Made by a program: the position numbers and the translations under genes. Source: Lentzea albida (GTDB taxonomy: Bacteria > Actinomycetota > Actinomycetes > Mycobacteriales > Pseudonocardiaceae). From it: DNA of 64,000 bases. This document shows positions 49,606 to 58,553 of this stretch, one piece after another (the first letter of the stretch is position 1; the number at the start of each line of letters is the position of its first letter). Below the pieces are notes generated by a model. That model searched no databases. It saw only the letters and a program-made list of their open reading frames with translations, and was not told the origin of the DNA. The DNA is taken from assembly GCF_900111005.1 (NCBI RefSeq), contig NZ_FOFV01000014.1, forward strand, positions 1 to 64,000. The letters run 5' to 3'.

Positions 49606-50231
49606 GCGAGGACGGCGCGCACGCGGCGGTGCTCGGAGTTCGACGGCTCCAGGCCGAGCTTCGCGAAGATGTTGCCGACGTGCTTCTCGACGGCGCCGTC
49701 GGAGACGACGAGCGCGGCGGCGATGGCCGTGTTGGACAGGCCCTGCGCCATCAGCCCGAGCACCTCGCGTTCGCGCGGCGTCAGCTTGTCGACGGGGCTC
49801 TTCTTGCTGCGCACCATGAGCTGCGTGATCACCTCGTGGTCGATGCTCGTGCCGCCGTCGGCGACCCTCCGCACCGCGTCGACGAACTCCTTCACGTCCG
49901 CGACCCGTTCCTTGAGCAGGTACCCGACGCCGCTCGCGCCGCCCGCGAGGAGTTCCACGGCGTAGCGCTCCTCGACGTACTGCGACAGCACCAGCACCGG
50001 CAGGCCGGGGTAGCGGCGGCGGCACTCGATGGCGGCCCGCAGGCCCTCGTCGGTGAACGTCGGCGGCATCCTCACGTCCACCACGCACAGGTCCGGCTTG
50101 TGCTCCGTCACGGCGTCCAGCAGGCCGTCGCCGTTCTCCACGGCCGCGACGGTCTCGATGCCCTCGTCGGCGAGCAGCCGCTGCACGCCCTCTCTCAGCA
50201 GGACCGAGTCCTCAGCGATCACCACGCGCAC
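49590..50231 (-). CDS. NarL/LuxR-type response regulator
   Basis: 213 residues from GTG 50,231. The receiver domain has DD-like EDSVLLREG, the phosphorylated Asp in LCVVDVRMPPT (about 53) and the K in GYLLKERV. The HTH (KLTPREREVLGLMAQGLSNTAIAAALVVS) is LuxR type. Its start overlaps the histidine kinase stop by 13 bp, so the two form one operon. Confidence 0.94.
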   Translation of the reverse strand: MRVVIAEDSVLLREGVQRLLADEGIETVAAVENGDGLLDAVTEHKPDLCVVDVRMPPTFTDEGLRAAIECRRRYPGLPVLVLSQYVEERYAVELLAGGASGVGYLLKERVADVKEFVDAVRRVADGGTSIDHEVITQLMVRSKKSPVDKLTPREREVLGLMAQGLSNTAIAAALVVSDGAVEKHVGNIFAKLGLEPSNSEHRRVRAVLAYLDS

Positions 50232-51457
50232 GGCAACTCCGCTCGAATGACGGTCGGCCCACCCACGGGGCTGACGACGACAACCACACCGTCGATCGTG
50301 GCAGCCCTGTCGGCGAGCCCGGCGAGACCGCCGCCCGGCTTCAGCTCCGCGCCGCCCTGACCGTTGTCGGTGACCTCCACCAGCACCCCCGTGTCCACCC
50401 TGTTGACCCGCACGGTCGCCCTGGTGCCGTTGGAGTGCTTGGTGATGTTCGTGAGCGCCTCGCCGACGGTGAAGTACGCGGCGCTCTCGACCGCCGTCGG
50501 TGGGCGCGGCTCGACGTTGACCTGCAGGTCGACCTCGATCGGCACGCGGGCGGCGAGTGCGGACAGCGCCGCGTCGAGCCCCCGGTCGCCCAGCACCGAC
50601 GGGTAGATGCCCCGCGCCAGGTCCCGCAGCTCCTTGATGGCGAGCTTCGCGTCCGCGTGCGCCTCCGCGATGAGCTCGGCGGCACCCTGCGGATCGGTGT
50701 CCATCTTCGACTTCGCCCGGCCCAGCCCCATCGCCACGGCCACGAGCCGCTGCTGCGCGCCGTCGTGCAGGTCGCGTTCGATGCGCCGGCGCTCCGCCTC
50801 GGCCGCCTCCACACCCCGCGCCCGGCTCGACTGCAGCCGCTCCGCCTCGATCGCCAGCGCGTCGGCCCGCGTCGGCCCGAGCATCCCCCGCGCGAACCGC
50901 CCGTGCAGCGTCCCCAGCCACCGCGTGCCGAGCGCCGCGAACGGGATCAGCGCCAGCCCGATCAGCGTCACCGGCAGCGCCGACGCGAACGAGTCGATGG
51001 TCCAGAACTCGCCCACGACCACCGCGAACGGCGCGTCGCCGATCCAGAACGGCACGGCGATGAACGCCGCCGCGACCGACCACATGGCGACGACCGCGCC
51101 GAACTCGAAGATCCCGAGCGGCAGCAGCAGGAGGAGGTAACCGAAGTCGCGCCACGTCGCCGGGTCCGTGAACTGGGACTTCCAGCGCTGCCAGAGCGTG
51201 CCCTCCGGCCGGTCGCGGTACGGCGTGGGGATGTCCGTGCGCAACGCCGCCCTGACCCACGCCCGCTCGACCGTCGCGCCGCCCCGCACGACGTTCATCG
51301 CGAGCCACAGCAGCGGCAGACCCACCCAGAGGACCGCCGTCGCGAACCCGACCACGGTCAGCACGACGGTGAGGGTGAACCAGAAGATGCCGGTCACCAG
51401 GTTGGTCAGCAGGTAGACCCCGGCTGCGAGCGCGTTCGGTTTCCTCATGACGTCCAT
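50219..51457 (-). CDS. Sensor histidine kinase (HisKA_3 type)
   Basis: A 412-residue kinase: a membrane sensor domain with about four to five hydrophobic spans (residues about 12-190), the dimerisation/phospho-acceptor block ERRRIERDLHDGAQQRLVAVAMGL, and a HATPase with TVGEALTNITKHS and VTDNGQGGAELKPGGGLAGL. The membrane part matches the putative-sensor domain of actinobacterial NarX-like kinases. Partner of the adjacent regulator. Confidence 0.93.
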   Translation of the reverse strand: MDVMRKPNALAAGVYLLTNLVTGIFWFTLTVVLTVVGFATAVLWVGLPLLWLAMNVVRGGATVERAWVRAALRTDIPTPYRDRPEGTLWQRWKSQFTDPATWRDFGYLLLLLPLGIFEFGAVVAMWSVAAAFIAVPFWIGDAPFAVVVGEFWTIDSFASALPVTLIGLALIPFAALGTRWLGTLHGRFARGMLGPTRADALAIEAERLQSSRARGVEAAEAERRRIERDLHDGAQQRLVAVAMGLGRAKSKMDTDPQGAAELIAEAHADAKLAIKELRDLARGIYPSVLGDRGLDAALSALAARVPIEVDLQVNVEPRPPTAVESAAYFTVGEALTNITKHSNGTRATVRVNRVDTGVLVEVTDNGQGGAELKPGGGLAGLADRAATIDGVVVVVSPVGGPTVIRAELPCAW

Positions 51458-51556
51458 GCTGTCGTTCCCGCTGGTCAGAGACCATCTGGCCAGCCATCCG
51501 GTCGAAGGTGGGGACAGCCCTACCTGCCTCGGGAAGAACTCAGTGGCTGCAGTCGT

Positions 51557-51562
51557 TATGCT
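51557..51562 (+). promoter_or_regulatory. -10 element of ssrA
   Basis: TATGCT fits TANNNT, 16 bp before the mature 5' end. No clear -35. Confidence 0.45.
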
Positions 51563-51578
51563 ATGCGTACCACTACAA

Positions 51579-51952
51579 GGGGGTGAACGGTTTCGACTGT
51601 GGACGTTGATTCAGGGGAAGCGTGCCGGTGCAGGCGAGAGACCACCGCAAGCGTCATCGCAAACCAATAAGCGCCACGTCTAACGACAAGCGCACCGCTT
51701 ACGCTCTCGCTGCCTGACAGCAGAGCTAGTGGTTGTCGACCTAGGAGTGCCTTCGGCCTAGTGTTCGGCATCAGCTAGAGGGCTTACCAGCAGTCCCGGT
51801 CGCGGGGGCTGTTCGGGAAACTCACAGCGACTGGGCCCGTCACACCAGCTCGTCCGCATGACTGGTGGGGTCAAGCAGAGACAGAGCGGACTGCGCACGG
51901 AGAAGCCCTGATGAACCGCCACAGGACCCGGGTTCGATTCCCGGCACCTCCA
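51579..51952 (+). ncRNA. ssrA: Transfer-messenger RNA (tmRNA)
   Basis: About 374 nt. The 5' GGGGGTG pairs with the 3' CACCTCC, and the T-arm GGTTCGATTCC precedes it. The tag frame runs 51,676-51,717 and encodes TSNDKRTAYALAA then TGA, so with the charged alanine the tag is A-TSNDKRTAYALAA. The upstream AATAAGCGCC matches the usual resume-codon context in actinobacteria. CCA is not encoded. The smpB gene is nearby. Confidence 0.93.
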
Positions 51953-51958
51953 CTCCAT

Positions 51959-51990
51959 GGGTGAGCGCTGTTCGCGGACAGCGCTCACCC
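51959..51990 (+). terminator. ssrA terminator
   Basis: A 13-bp perfect stem GGGTGAGCGCTGT with 51,978-51,990, then TTTG. Confidence 0.9.
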
Positions 51991-52144
51991 TTTGTCGTTC
52001 CGGGTGTCTTCTGGGGGCCGAGCCCCCAGACCCCCAGCCGGCGGGCTCCGCCCCCGGACCCCCGGGCCGGCTCGTCGCTTTGCGACATCGCGGCCCATCG
52101 AGTGTGCGGGGCGACGTTGGCCGGCGCCGATTTTGTGGAGTTTG

Positions 52145-53068
52145 TCAAGAACTGCCGCTGACCTTGATGACGTCTGCCAGCGACCTCAGGAAGTCGGGTG
52201 CGTCGAACATCTTGCCCGCGGAGGCGACGCCGGTCGTGGTGAAGCGGCCGGACAGCAGGCGTTCGGTGGCTTCTACGGCCAGAGGGGCGCTCACGGCGTA
52301 GATGTCCTTGCCCGTCGCGGTCAGCCGGCGTTCCTCGCCCGCCCGGCGGACTCGGACGTCCACCTCGAAGGTCTCAGGCTCCTGGCGCACTCCTCCTGCG
52401 GCCAGGCCGGCGGCGGCCGTGGTGGCCATGTGGTCGGTCACCGTGGCGATTCTGAGGTGGCTGGGGATCGTGACGACGTCGGCCATCGAGAACTCGGCGA
52501 TCACCTCGCGGGTGCCGTCCGGGAAGTCCCAGTCGAGGGTGGTCGGGGTGTCGTCGTGGTAGGTCAGCTCGCCGTTGTGGAAGCGGACGCGGCGGCCGCC
52601 TCGGCGGTCTCGGGAGACCTCGCCCGCGGTGAGGGTGCCCGGGCTGGGCTGCCAGTCGCTCAGGCCGTAGGCGATGCGGGCCTCGTCGGCTGCCGGCCAG
52701 TCGGCCATCGCGGCGGTGGTCAGGAGGTCGGCCAGGCCGCCGAAGAACGCCATCGCCGGGACCACCGGGACTGAGGCGCCTCGGGCGAACGTGTCGGCGT
52801 TCGCCTCGATCTCGGCCGCCACGTCCACGTACGGGATGCCGGCTCGTTCTGCGGCGGCGATCAGCGGTAGGGCCGTCACGGCGAACGGGCCCGCGGTGTT
52901 GATCACCGCTGCGGCGCCGGAGAGGGCTCGGTCCAGGGCCGCCGGGTCGTCGGCCGTTGCCTGTGCCCGGCCGAACGGGAGGGCGGTGTGGCCGCGCTTC
53001 TCCAGTTCTGCCACGACGAAGCGTCCCGTGAGGCCGGAGGCGCCGTAGACGGCGATGTGGTGTCCCAT
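52145..53068 (-). CDS. Saccharopine dehydrogenase-like NAD(P)-binding protein
   Basis: 307 residues from ATG 53,068: the Rossmann start HIAVYGASGLTGRFVVAELEKRG, followed by AAAVINTAGPFAVTALPLI and PVVPAMAFFGGLADLL. This resembles saccharopine dehydrogenase-like or trans-acting enoyl-reductase-like proteins, not classic short-chain dehydrogenases. The substrate is unknown. Divergent from the GlxA-type regulator, which may control it. Confidence 0.82.
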   Translation of the reverse strand: MGHHIAVYGASGLTGRFVVAELEKRGHTALPFGRAQATADDPAALDRALSGAAAVINTAGPFAVTALPLIAAAERAGIPYVDVAAEIEANADTFARGASVPVVPAMAFFGGLADLLTTAAMADWPAADEARIAYGLSDWQPSPGTLTAGEVSRDRRGGRRVRFHNGELTYHDDTPTTLDWDFPDGTREVIAEFSMADVVTIPSHLRIATVTDHMATTAAAGLAAGGVRQEPETFEVDVRVRRAGEERRLTATGKDIYAVSAPLAVEATERLLSGRFTTTGVASAGKMFDAPDFLRSLADVIKVSGSS

Positions 53069-53121
53069 GTGGACCATCCAAGTCGCGGAGGCGGTCCCCG
53101 GCCAGTGTCTGGAACGACGTG

Positions 53122-54066
53122 ATGCGTACAGTTTCGGACATGCTGGCGTTTGCCGTGACGGACGGGATGCTGCACTTCGAGCTGACCGCGACGTACGAGA
53201 TCTTCACCGCCCCGCACCTCGACTACGAGGTCCGGATCTGCGGTGACTCGCCGGTGCGGGTGGGGCGGTTCACGGTGGAGCCCGATCTTCCGTTGAGCGG
53301 GCTCGTGCACGCGGACACGGTGGTCGTGCCTGCGGTTGCGGACGTCGACCGGCCGCTCGACCCGGATCTCGTAGAGGCCGTGAAGGCGGCTCACGGGCGA
53401 CGGGCGCGGATCGTGTCGTTGTGCACCGGGGCGTTCGTGCTGGCCGAGGCCGGGCTGCTGGACGGGTTGCGGGCCACGACGCATTGGGGGCACACCGACG
53501 AGCTGGCCCGGCGGTACCCGCGGGTGGAGGTCGACCCCGATGTGCTCTACGTCGACAACGGGCAGGTGCTGACGAGTGCGGGCAAGGCGGCGGCGATCGA
53601 CCTGAGCCTGCACGTGATCCGCGGTGATCACGGTGCCGCCACGGCGAACACGGCCGCGCGCCGGCTCGTCGTGCCGCCGCACCGCGACGGCGGGCAGGCG
53701 CAGTTCGTGCCGGCGCCGGTGCCGTCGGGGGAGGGGCATCCGCTCACCGAGTTGTTCGAGTGGGTGTCGGCGCGGTTCGACCAGATGATCAGCGTCGAGG
53801 ACATGGCGCGGCAGGCCGGCATGAGCTCGCGGCACCTCACGCGGCTCTTCAAGGCCGTGACGGGCACCACGCCGCTGCAGTGGCTGCACACCCAGCGGAT
53901 CCGGCGGGCGCAGGAGCTGCTGGAGATGACGGACGACAGCGTGGACCGGATCGCGGAGGCGTCCGGGATGGGCACGGCCACGACGCTGCGCCGCCACTTC
54001 CAGCGGACCGTCGGTGTGCCGCCGGACACGTACCGCCGCACGTTCCGCCCGACGGGTGGCAAATAG
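53122..54066 (+). CDS. GlxA-type AraC-family regulator with DJ-1/PfpI domain
   Basis: 314 residues from ATG 53,122 (GTG 53,119 possible). The N-terminal class-I-GATase-like domain carries the elbow IVSLCTGAFVLAEAGLLDG and HWGHTDELARRYP. The C-terminal AraC part has two HTH units (ISVEDMARQAGMSSRHLTRLF and DSVDRIAEASGMGTATTLRRHF). A typical GlxA/FtrA-like regulator. It probably regulates the divergent reductase gene 53 bp away. Confidence 0.92.
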   Translation: MRTVSDMLAFAVTDGMLHFELTATYEIFTAPHLDYEVRICGDSPVRVGRFTVEPDLPLSGLVHADTVVVPAVADVDRPLDPDLVEAVKAAHGRRARIVSLCTGAFVLAEAGLLDGLRATTHWGHTDELARRYPRVEVDPDVLYVDNGQVLTSAGKAAAIDLSLHVIRGDHGAATANTAARRLVVPPHRDGGQAQFVPAPVPSGEGHPLTELFEWVSARFDQMISVEDMARQAGMSSRHLTRLFKAVTGTTPLQWLHTQRIRRAQELLEMTDDSVDRIAEASGMGTATTLRRHFQRTVGVPPDTYRRTFRPTGGK

Positions 54067-54094
54067 GTTCGGGCCCTGGCGTTAGGTTGTCCTG

Positions 54095-55507
54095 ATGAGC
54101 AACGGACAGCGCATCGGGGCGCGGGTGTTGCGGCGCAAGCCGATCGACCAGCTGACTCATCCCGGCAGCGAACTCAAGCGCACCATGGGTGTCGGCCACC
54201 TCACGATGATCAGCATCGGCGCCACGCTCGGCACCGGCATCTTCGTCGTGCTGGGCGAGGCGGTGCCGCTCGCCGGACCCGCCATCGTGCTGTCGTTCGT
54301 GCTGGCGGGCATCACGGCGTTGTTCTCCGCGCTGTCGTACGCCGAGCTCGCGGGCCTGATCCCCGCGTCCGGGTCCTCGTACTCCTACACCTACGCGACC
54401 CTGGGCGAGCTCGTCGCGTGGGTCTGCGGCTGGTGCCTCGTGCTGGAGTACGGCGTCTCGGTCGCGGCGGTCGCGGTCGGGTGGGGGCAGTACGTCAACG
54501 AGCTGCTGCACCTCGTGACGGGGCTGCGGATCCCGGACGCGCTGAGCCAGGCGCCGGGAGCGGGCGGGATCGTCAACGTGCCCGCCGTGCTGGTCGTGGT
54601 GATCTCGATGCTGGTGCTGCTCGGCGGCGCGAAGGGCAGTGCGCGCACGAACACCGTCCTGGTGTGGGTGAAGGTCGGTGCGCTGCTGATGTTCTGCGCG
54701 GTCGCGTTCACGGCGTTCAAGGCGGGCAACTTCGCGCCGCTGTTCCCGTTGGGGCTGGCGGGGATGAGCGCCGGCGCGGCCACGTTGTTCTTCTCCTACA
54801 TCGGGTTCGACGCCGCGTCGACCGCCGGTGAGGAGGCGAGGAACCCGCAGCGCGACCTGCCGCGCGCGATCATCATCTCGCTGGTCGTCGTCACCGCGCT
54901 GTACTGCGCCGTCGCGCTGGCCGCGGTCGGGGCGATGCCGTGGCAGACGTTCGAGGGCACGGAGGCGGCGCTGGCGCGGGTGCTGACGGACAACACCGGC
55001 AGCACGATCTGGCCGATCCTGCTCTCGATCGGTGCTGTCGTGGCGATCACGTCCGTGGTGCTGACCGTCCTCTACGGACAGACCCGCATCCTCTACTCCA
55101 TGTCGCGCGACGGACTCGTGCCGTCGATCTTCTCGAAGCTCAGCCCGCGCACCGGTGTGCCGTTCGCGAACACCGTGATCGTCGGCCTGTTCATCGCCGT
55201 GCTGGCCGCGCTCGTGCCGCTCGGATCGCTGGCCGACGCGACGAGCATCGGCACGCTGTTCGCGTTCGGGCTGGTCAACGTCGCGGTGATCATCCTGCGC
55301 CGCACCGAGCCGGACCGCGAGCGCAGCTTCCGGGTGCCGTTCTCGCCCGTGACGCCGTTGCTGGGCCTGGCCTTCTGCGTCTACATGATGTTCAGCCTCG
55401 GGCTGGACACCTGGATCGCCTTCCTCGCCTGGATGGTGCTGGGGTTCGCCATCTACTTCGGCTACAGCGTGCGGAAGGCGCGTCTCGAGGTTCAGGCCAG
55501 GGACTGA
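54095..55507 (+). CDS. APC-family amino acid permease
   Basis: A 470-residue protein of about 12 spans with the APC signature GATLGTGIFVVLGEAVPLAGPAI near residue 42 and FFSYIGFDAASTAGEEARNPQRDLPRAI in span 6. It is closest in pattern to cationic amino acid permeases. It imports an amino acid, identity unknown. The 3' end overlaps the convergent HD gene by 16 bp. Confidence 0.92.
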   Translation: MSNGQRIGARVLRRKPIDQLTHPGSELKRTMGVGHLTMISIGATLGTGIFVVLGEAVPLAGPAIVLSFVLAGITALFSALSYAELAGLIPASGSSYSYTYATLGELVAWVCGWCLVLEYGVSVAAVAVGWGQYVNELLHLVTGLRIPDALSQAPGAGGIVNVPAVLVVVISMLVLLGGAKGSARTNTVLVWVKVGALLMFCAVAFTAFKAGNFAPLFPLGLAGMSAGAATLFFSYIGFDAASTAGEEARNPQRDLPRAIIISLVVVTALYCAVALAAVGAMPWQTFEGTEAALARVLTDNTGSTIWPILLSIGAVVAITSVVLTVLYGQTRILYSMSRDGLVPSIFSKLSPRTGVPFANTVIVGLFIAVLAALVPLGSLADATSIGTLFAFGLVNVAVIILRRTEPDRERSFRVPFSPVTPLLGLAFCVYMMFSLGLDTWIAFLAWMVLGFAIYFGYSVRKARLEVQARD

Positions 55508-56094
55508 AGTTCCCTCGCCAGGTTGGCCCGCGCGGCGGCGTCCCACAGCTGTCGCGCGGGCTCGGTCACGAACAGCGCCTCGCGCTCGAGCAGGGTCTGG
55601 AGCACCTTCGACCGGCCCGCGCGCCACGTCGCGTCGTCGTACCGCGCGTACTCCTGCCGCACGGCCAGGCTGTAGCGGTCGTAGTGCTCGGGCTCCGAGC
55701 CGAGGATGGCCAGGTCGGCGTCGAGCAGCACGTGCGCCAGCGGGTCGTCGGACGAGTGCGTGATCGTGGCCAGCACCAACGACTCCACGCGCGCGATGTG
55801 CGGTTCGTCCAGGCCCGCCAGGCGTTTGCGGGCCCACGCCGCCGACGCGCGTTCGTCCTCGCCGGGCGCGCCCTCGTAGATGACGTCGTGCGCGCAGGCC
55901 GCGAGTGCGAGCACCGCGCGTTCCTCCACGGTGAACGCGAACGCGTCCGCCAGCGCCGACGAGTCGCGCACGACCGACACCACGTGGAACGTGTTGTGGT
56001 AGGTCCGGTGCGGTTCGGCGTAGCGCTCCATCAGATCGCCCGCGTCCGGTGCACCACCGAGCGTGCGGACCGCGTCGTCCCAGACCCGTCTCAC
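55492..56094 (-). CDS. HD-domain-like predicted metal-dependent hydrolase
   Basis: A 200-residue protein: YHNTFHVVSVVRDSSALAD, then LALAACAHDVIYEGAPGEDERASA holds the HD pair, and a later DADLAILG gives the distal aspartate. The pattern is that of small HD-superfamily proteins with an unknown nucleotide or phosphate substrate. The GTG start at 56,094 overlaps the stop of the small ORF upstream, which itself overlaps hrpB, so all three are co-translated. Confidence 0.82.
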   Translation of the reverse strand: MRRVWDDAVRTLGGAPDAGDLMERYAEPHRTYHNTFHVVSVVRDSSALADAFAFTVEERAVLALAACAHDVIYEGAPGEDERASAAWARKRLAGLDEPHIARVESLVLATITHSSDDPLAHVLLDADLAILGSEPEHYDRYSLAVRQEYARYDDATWRAGRSKVLQTLLEREALFVTEPARQLWDAAARANLARELQSLA

Positions 56095-56240
56095 CGCGCC
56101 AGCTCCTCCTCGACGACGTCCGCGGCGGCCGCGCTGCCGGCCGCCCGGTGCATCATGCGCCGCATGGCCCCCACCCGCGCGGGAATCGCGGAATCAGTGG
56201 CCGGTTGATCCATCAGCGGGCGGACGCCCTCCACGCTCAC
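56091..56240 (-). CDS. Hidden 49-aa ORF coupling hrpB and the HD gene
   Basis: GTG 56,240 overlaps the hrpB stop (GTGA) and the TGA at 56,091-56,093 overlaps the GTG of the next gene (GTGA). The product is VSVEGVRPLMDQPATDSAIP followed by an Ala-rich helix (MRRMMHRAAGSAAAADVVEEELAR). ATG 56,213 would give 40 residues. Perfect overlaps at both ends argue for real translation. No family recognised. Confidence 0.65.
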   Translation of the reverse strand: MSVEGVRPLMDQPATDSAIPARVGAMRRMMHRAAGSAAAADVVEEELAR

Positions 56241-58537
56241 CTGCTCCTGTCCCACGGGCGCTCCGGCCAGTGGTGCTTGGGGTAGCGGCCCTTGAGCTCA
56301 CTGCGGACGCGCGCGTAACCGTTGCGCCAGAACGTTCTGAGGTCGCTCGTCACCGCGGTCGGACGGCCGGCGGGGGAGAGCAGGTGCACCACCACCGGCA
56401 CTCCCGCGATCTGCGGGGTGTCGGCCCACTTCATCGCGTCCTGGATGCGGACGGACAGGACGGGCTGGTCCTGCGTGTAGTCGACCTTGCCCTGGCCGAT
56501 GCGTTCCGGGGCGAGCTTGTCGAACTCCGCCGCCTCCGGCCACGGCAGCAGGCTCCGCAGCAGGGCCACGGTGTCGATCTTGGCCAGGTCGGAGCGCTTC
56601 TTCGCCTTGCCGAGGTCGATCGCGCGGACCAGGGCCTCGTCGTCGACGCTCGGCCAGTCGCGGGTCCGGTGCAGGAACGCCATGCGCTCGCGCAGGCGCA
56701 GGGCGGCGTCGGGCCACTTCAGCAGGCCCAGGCCTTCGGCTTCCAGACCCAGGCGCAGTGCCTGCTGCGACTTGGCGAGGTCGTTCAGCGGACGTTCGTC
56801 GAGGGTGATCGCGCCGAGCTTGCGGACCTCGTTCGCGATGACGTCGCCGCCCCACCGGATGTCGTCCTCGGTGTGCACCAAGGCCTTCGCTGCGGTGACG
56901 GCGAGCTCCTCGTCGGCCGGGGCGGCGAGGCGGACGCGGCCGTGCTTGCTGCCCGGCTCGCGGTCGGCGATCGCTACCGCCAGCCACTTGTTGTGCGAGT
57001 CGGTGTGCTCGACGGCCGTGCCGTTGGCCATCAGGTAGACGTTGCTGTTCTTGGACCTGCGCTTCGCCAGCCGTTCCGGGTAGGCGAGGGCGACGACCAG
57101 CGCCGGGTCGCCGTTGCCTGCCGGGTTCGTGCCGAGCTTCTCGAGCTTCTTGGCTTCCTGGCGCCACTTGCCGGGGGACTTCAGAGCCGTCGCGAGGTCG
57201 CTGGTGGCGGGGTGCGCGCTGTCGTCGAGCAGGGCCACGACCTCGGCGGCGGTCCGGTTGCCCGCGAGCGCGCTGCCGTCGATGAGGGCGCGGCCGAGCC
57301 TCGGGTGCAGGCCGACGTTCGCGATGCGGTCGCGGCGGTCGGGGTCGAGCGCGCCGATGGCGTTCAGCGTCTCCTGCGCCGCCGTGAGCGCACCCTCCGG
57401 CGGGGCGTCCCACCAGTTCAGGGCGCTGCCGTCCGGCGTTCCCCACACCGCGAGCTCGAGCGCGAGCCGGGTGAGGTCGGCGGTCTTGATCTCCGGTTCG
57501 GGGTAGCGGGGGAGCGTCGAGTGCTCGTGCTCCGGCCAGCAGCGGTAGACGCGACCGGGCGCTTCACGCCCGGCTCGTCCGGCGCGTTGGTCGGCGACGG
57601 CCTGGGAGACCCGGATCGTGGCGAGGCCCGCGAGGCCGCGGCGGTGGTCGACGCGCGGCACCCTGGCGAGGCCCGCGTCCACCACGGCGCGGACTCCGGG
57701 GACGGTGAGGCTCGACTCGGCGATGCTCGTGGCGAGCACGACCCGTTGGCGCGGGCCGGGTCGCAGCGCCTCGTCCTGGATCCGCGAGTTCAGCTGGCCG
57801 TGCAGGATCACGGTGTCCGCGTTGAGCAGGCCCCTGGTGCGGTTGATCTCCCGGACACCGGGCAGGAACGCGAGCACGTCGCCATCCACTTCGGACAGTG
57901 CTTTGTTGACGGCCCGCGCGACCGTGTTCTCGATGTGCTCGTTGCGCGTCGGCGGGACGTACGTGATCTCCGTCGGGAACATGCGCGACTCGGACTCCAG
58001 GACCGGGGCGTCGAGCAGGTCCGAGAGCCGCTGCGCGGCAACGGTCGCGCTCGTGGCGAGGAGCCTGAGGTCCGGGCGCAGGCCCGCCCTGGCGTCCAGC
58101 AGGAGCGCGAGGAGCAGGTCGGCGTCGAGGTGGCGTTCGTGGCACTCGTCCAGCAGGACCGTGCCGACGCCCTTGAGCTCCTGGTCGTGCTGGAGCCGGC
58201 GGACGAGAAGACCGCTGGTCACGACCTCGATGCGGGTGTGCCTGCTGGTCTTGCGGTCGCCCCTGACCGAGTAGCCGACGGTGTGGCCGACCGGTTCGCC
58301 CAGCAGGCTCGCCATCCGTGCGGCGGCGGCTCTGGCGGCGATCCTCCGCGGTTCCGCGACGACCACCCTGCCTTCGAGGGCGAGCGGGACCAGCGTCGTC
58401 TTGCCGGTGCCCGGCGGTGCCACGAGGACGGCTGCCCCGCGTTCCCGGAGCTGCTCCAGGAGTCGCGGGAGGACGGATTTCACCGGGAGGTCGGGCAGGT
58501 CCACGTCGTCCAGTGTGTCAGGGTTGCAGGAGCCCAT
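56237..58537 (-). CDS. hrpB: ATP-dependent helicase HrpB (DEAH-like)
   Basis: 766 residues from ATG 58,537: Walker A VAPPGTGKTTLVP near residue 40, motif II VLLDECHERHLDADLLL, motif III ATSATVA, motif VI QRAGRAGREAPGRVYR, and the long HrpB-specific C terminus ending with WPERPWDRSR. A superfamily 2 RNA helicase-like enzyme of unclear biological role in bacteria. First gene of the operon with the small ORF and the HD gene. Confidence 0.94.
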   Translation of the reverse strand: MGSCNPDTLDDVDLPDLPVKSVLPRLLEQLRERGAAVLVAPPGTGKTTLVPLALEGRVVVAEPRRIAARAAAARMASLLGEPVGHTVGYSVRGDRKTSRHTRIEVVTSGLLVRRLQHDQELKGVGTVLLDECHERHLDADLLLALLLDARAGLRPDLRLLATSATVAAQRLSDLLDAPVLESESRMFPTEITYVPPTRNEHIENTVARAVNKALSEVDGDVLAFLPGVREINRTRGLLNADTVILHGQLNSRIQDEALRPGPRQRVVLATSIAESSLTVPGVRAVVDAGLARVPRVDHRRGLAGLATIRVSQAVADQRAGRAGREAPGRVYRCWPEHEHSTLPRYPEPEIKTADLTRLALELAVWGTPDGSALNWWDAPPEGALTAAQETLNAIGALDPDRRDRIANVGLHPRLGRALIDGSALAGNRTAAEVVALLDDSAHPATSDLATALKSPGKWRQEAKKLEKLGTNPAGNGDPALVVALAYPERLAKRRSKNSNVYLMANGTAVEHTDSHNKWLAVAIADREPGSKHGRVRLAAPADEELAVTAAKALVHTEDDIRWGGDVIANEVRKLGAITLDERPLNDLAKSQQALRLGLEAEGLGLLKWPDAALRLRERMAFLHRTRDWPSVDDEALVRAIDLGKAKKRSDLAKIDTVALLRSLLPWPEAAEFDKLAPERIGQGKVDYTQDQPVLSVRIQDAMKWADTPQIAGVPVVVHLLSPAGRPTAVTSDLRTFWRNGYARVRSELKGRYPKHHWPERPWDRSR

Positions 58538-58553
58538 CGGAAGGACTGCCGCG

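Noticed and set aside
52010..52080. C-rich repeats after the ssrA terminator as a functional element
   Set aside because: Simple CCCCC/GGGCC tract of a kind common in actinobacterial gaps; no defined stem or gene.
51840..52161. Short frames over tmRNA and tRNA genes that translate to GFEPATSGL- or VPGIEPGSC-like ends
   Set aside because: These are known artefact peptides produced by translating tRNA or tmRNA sequences.
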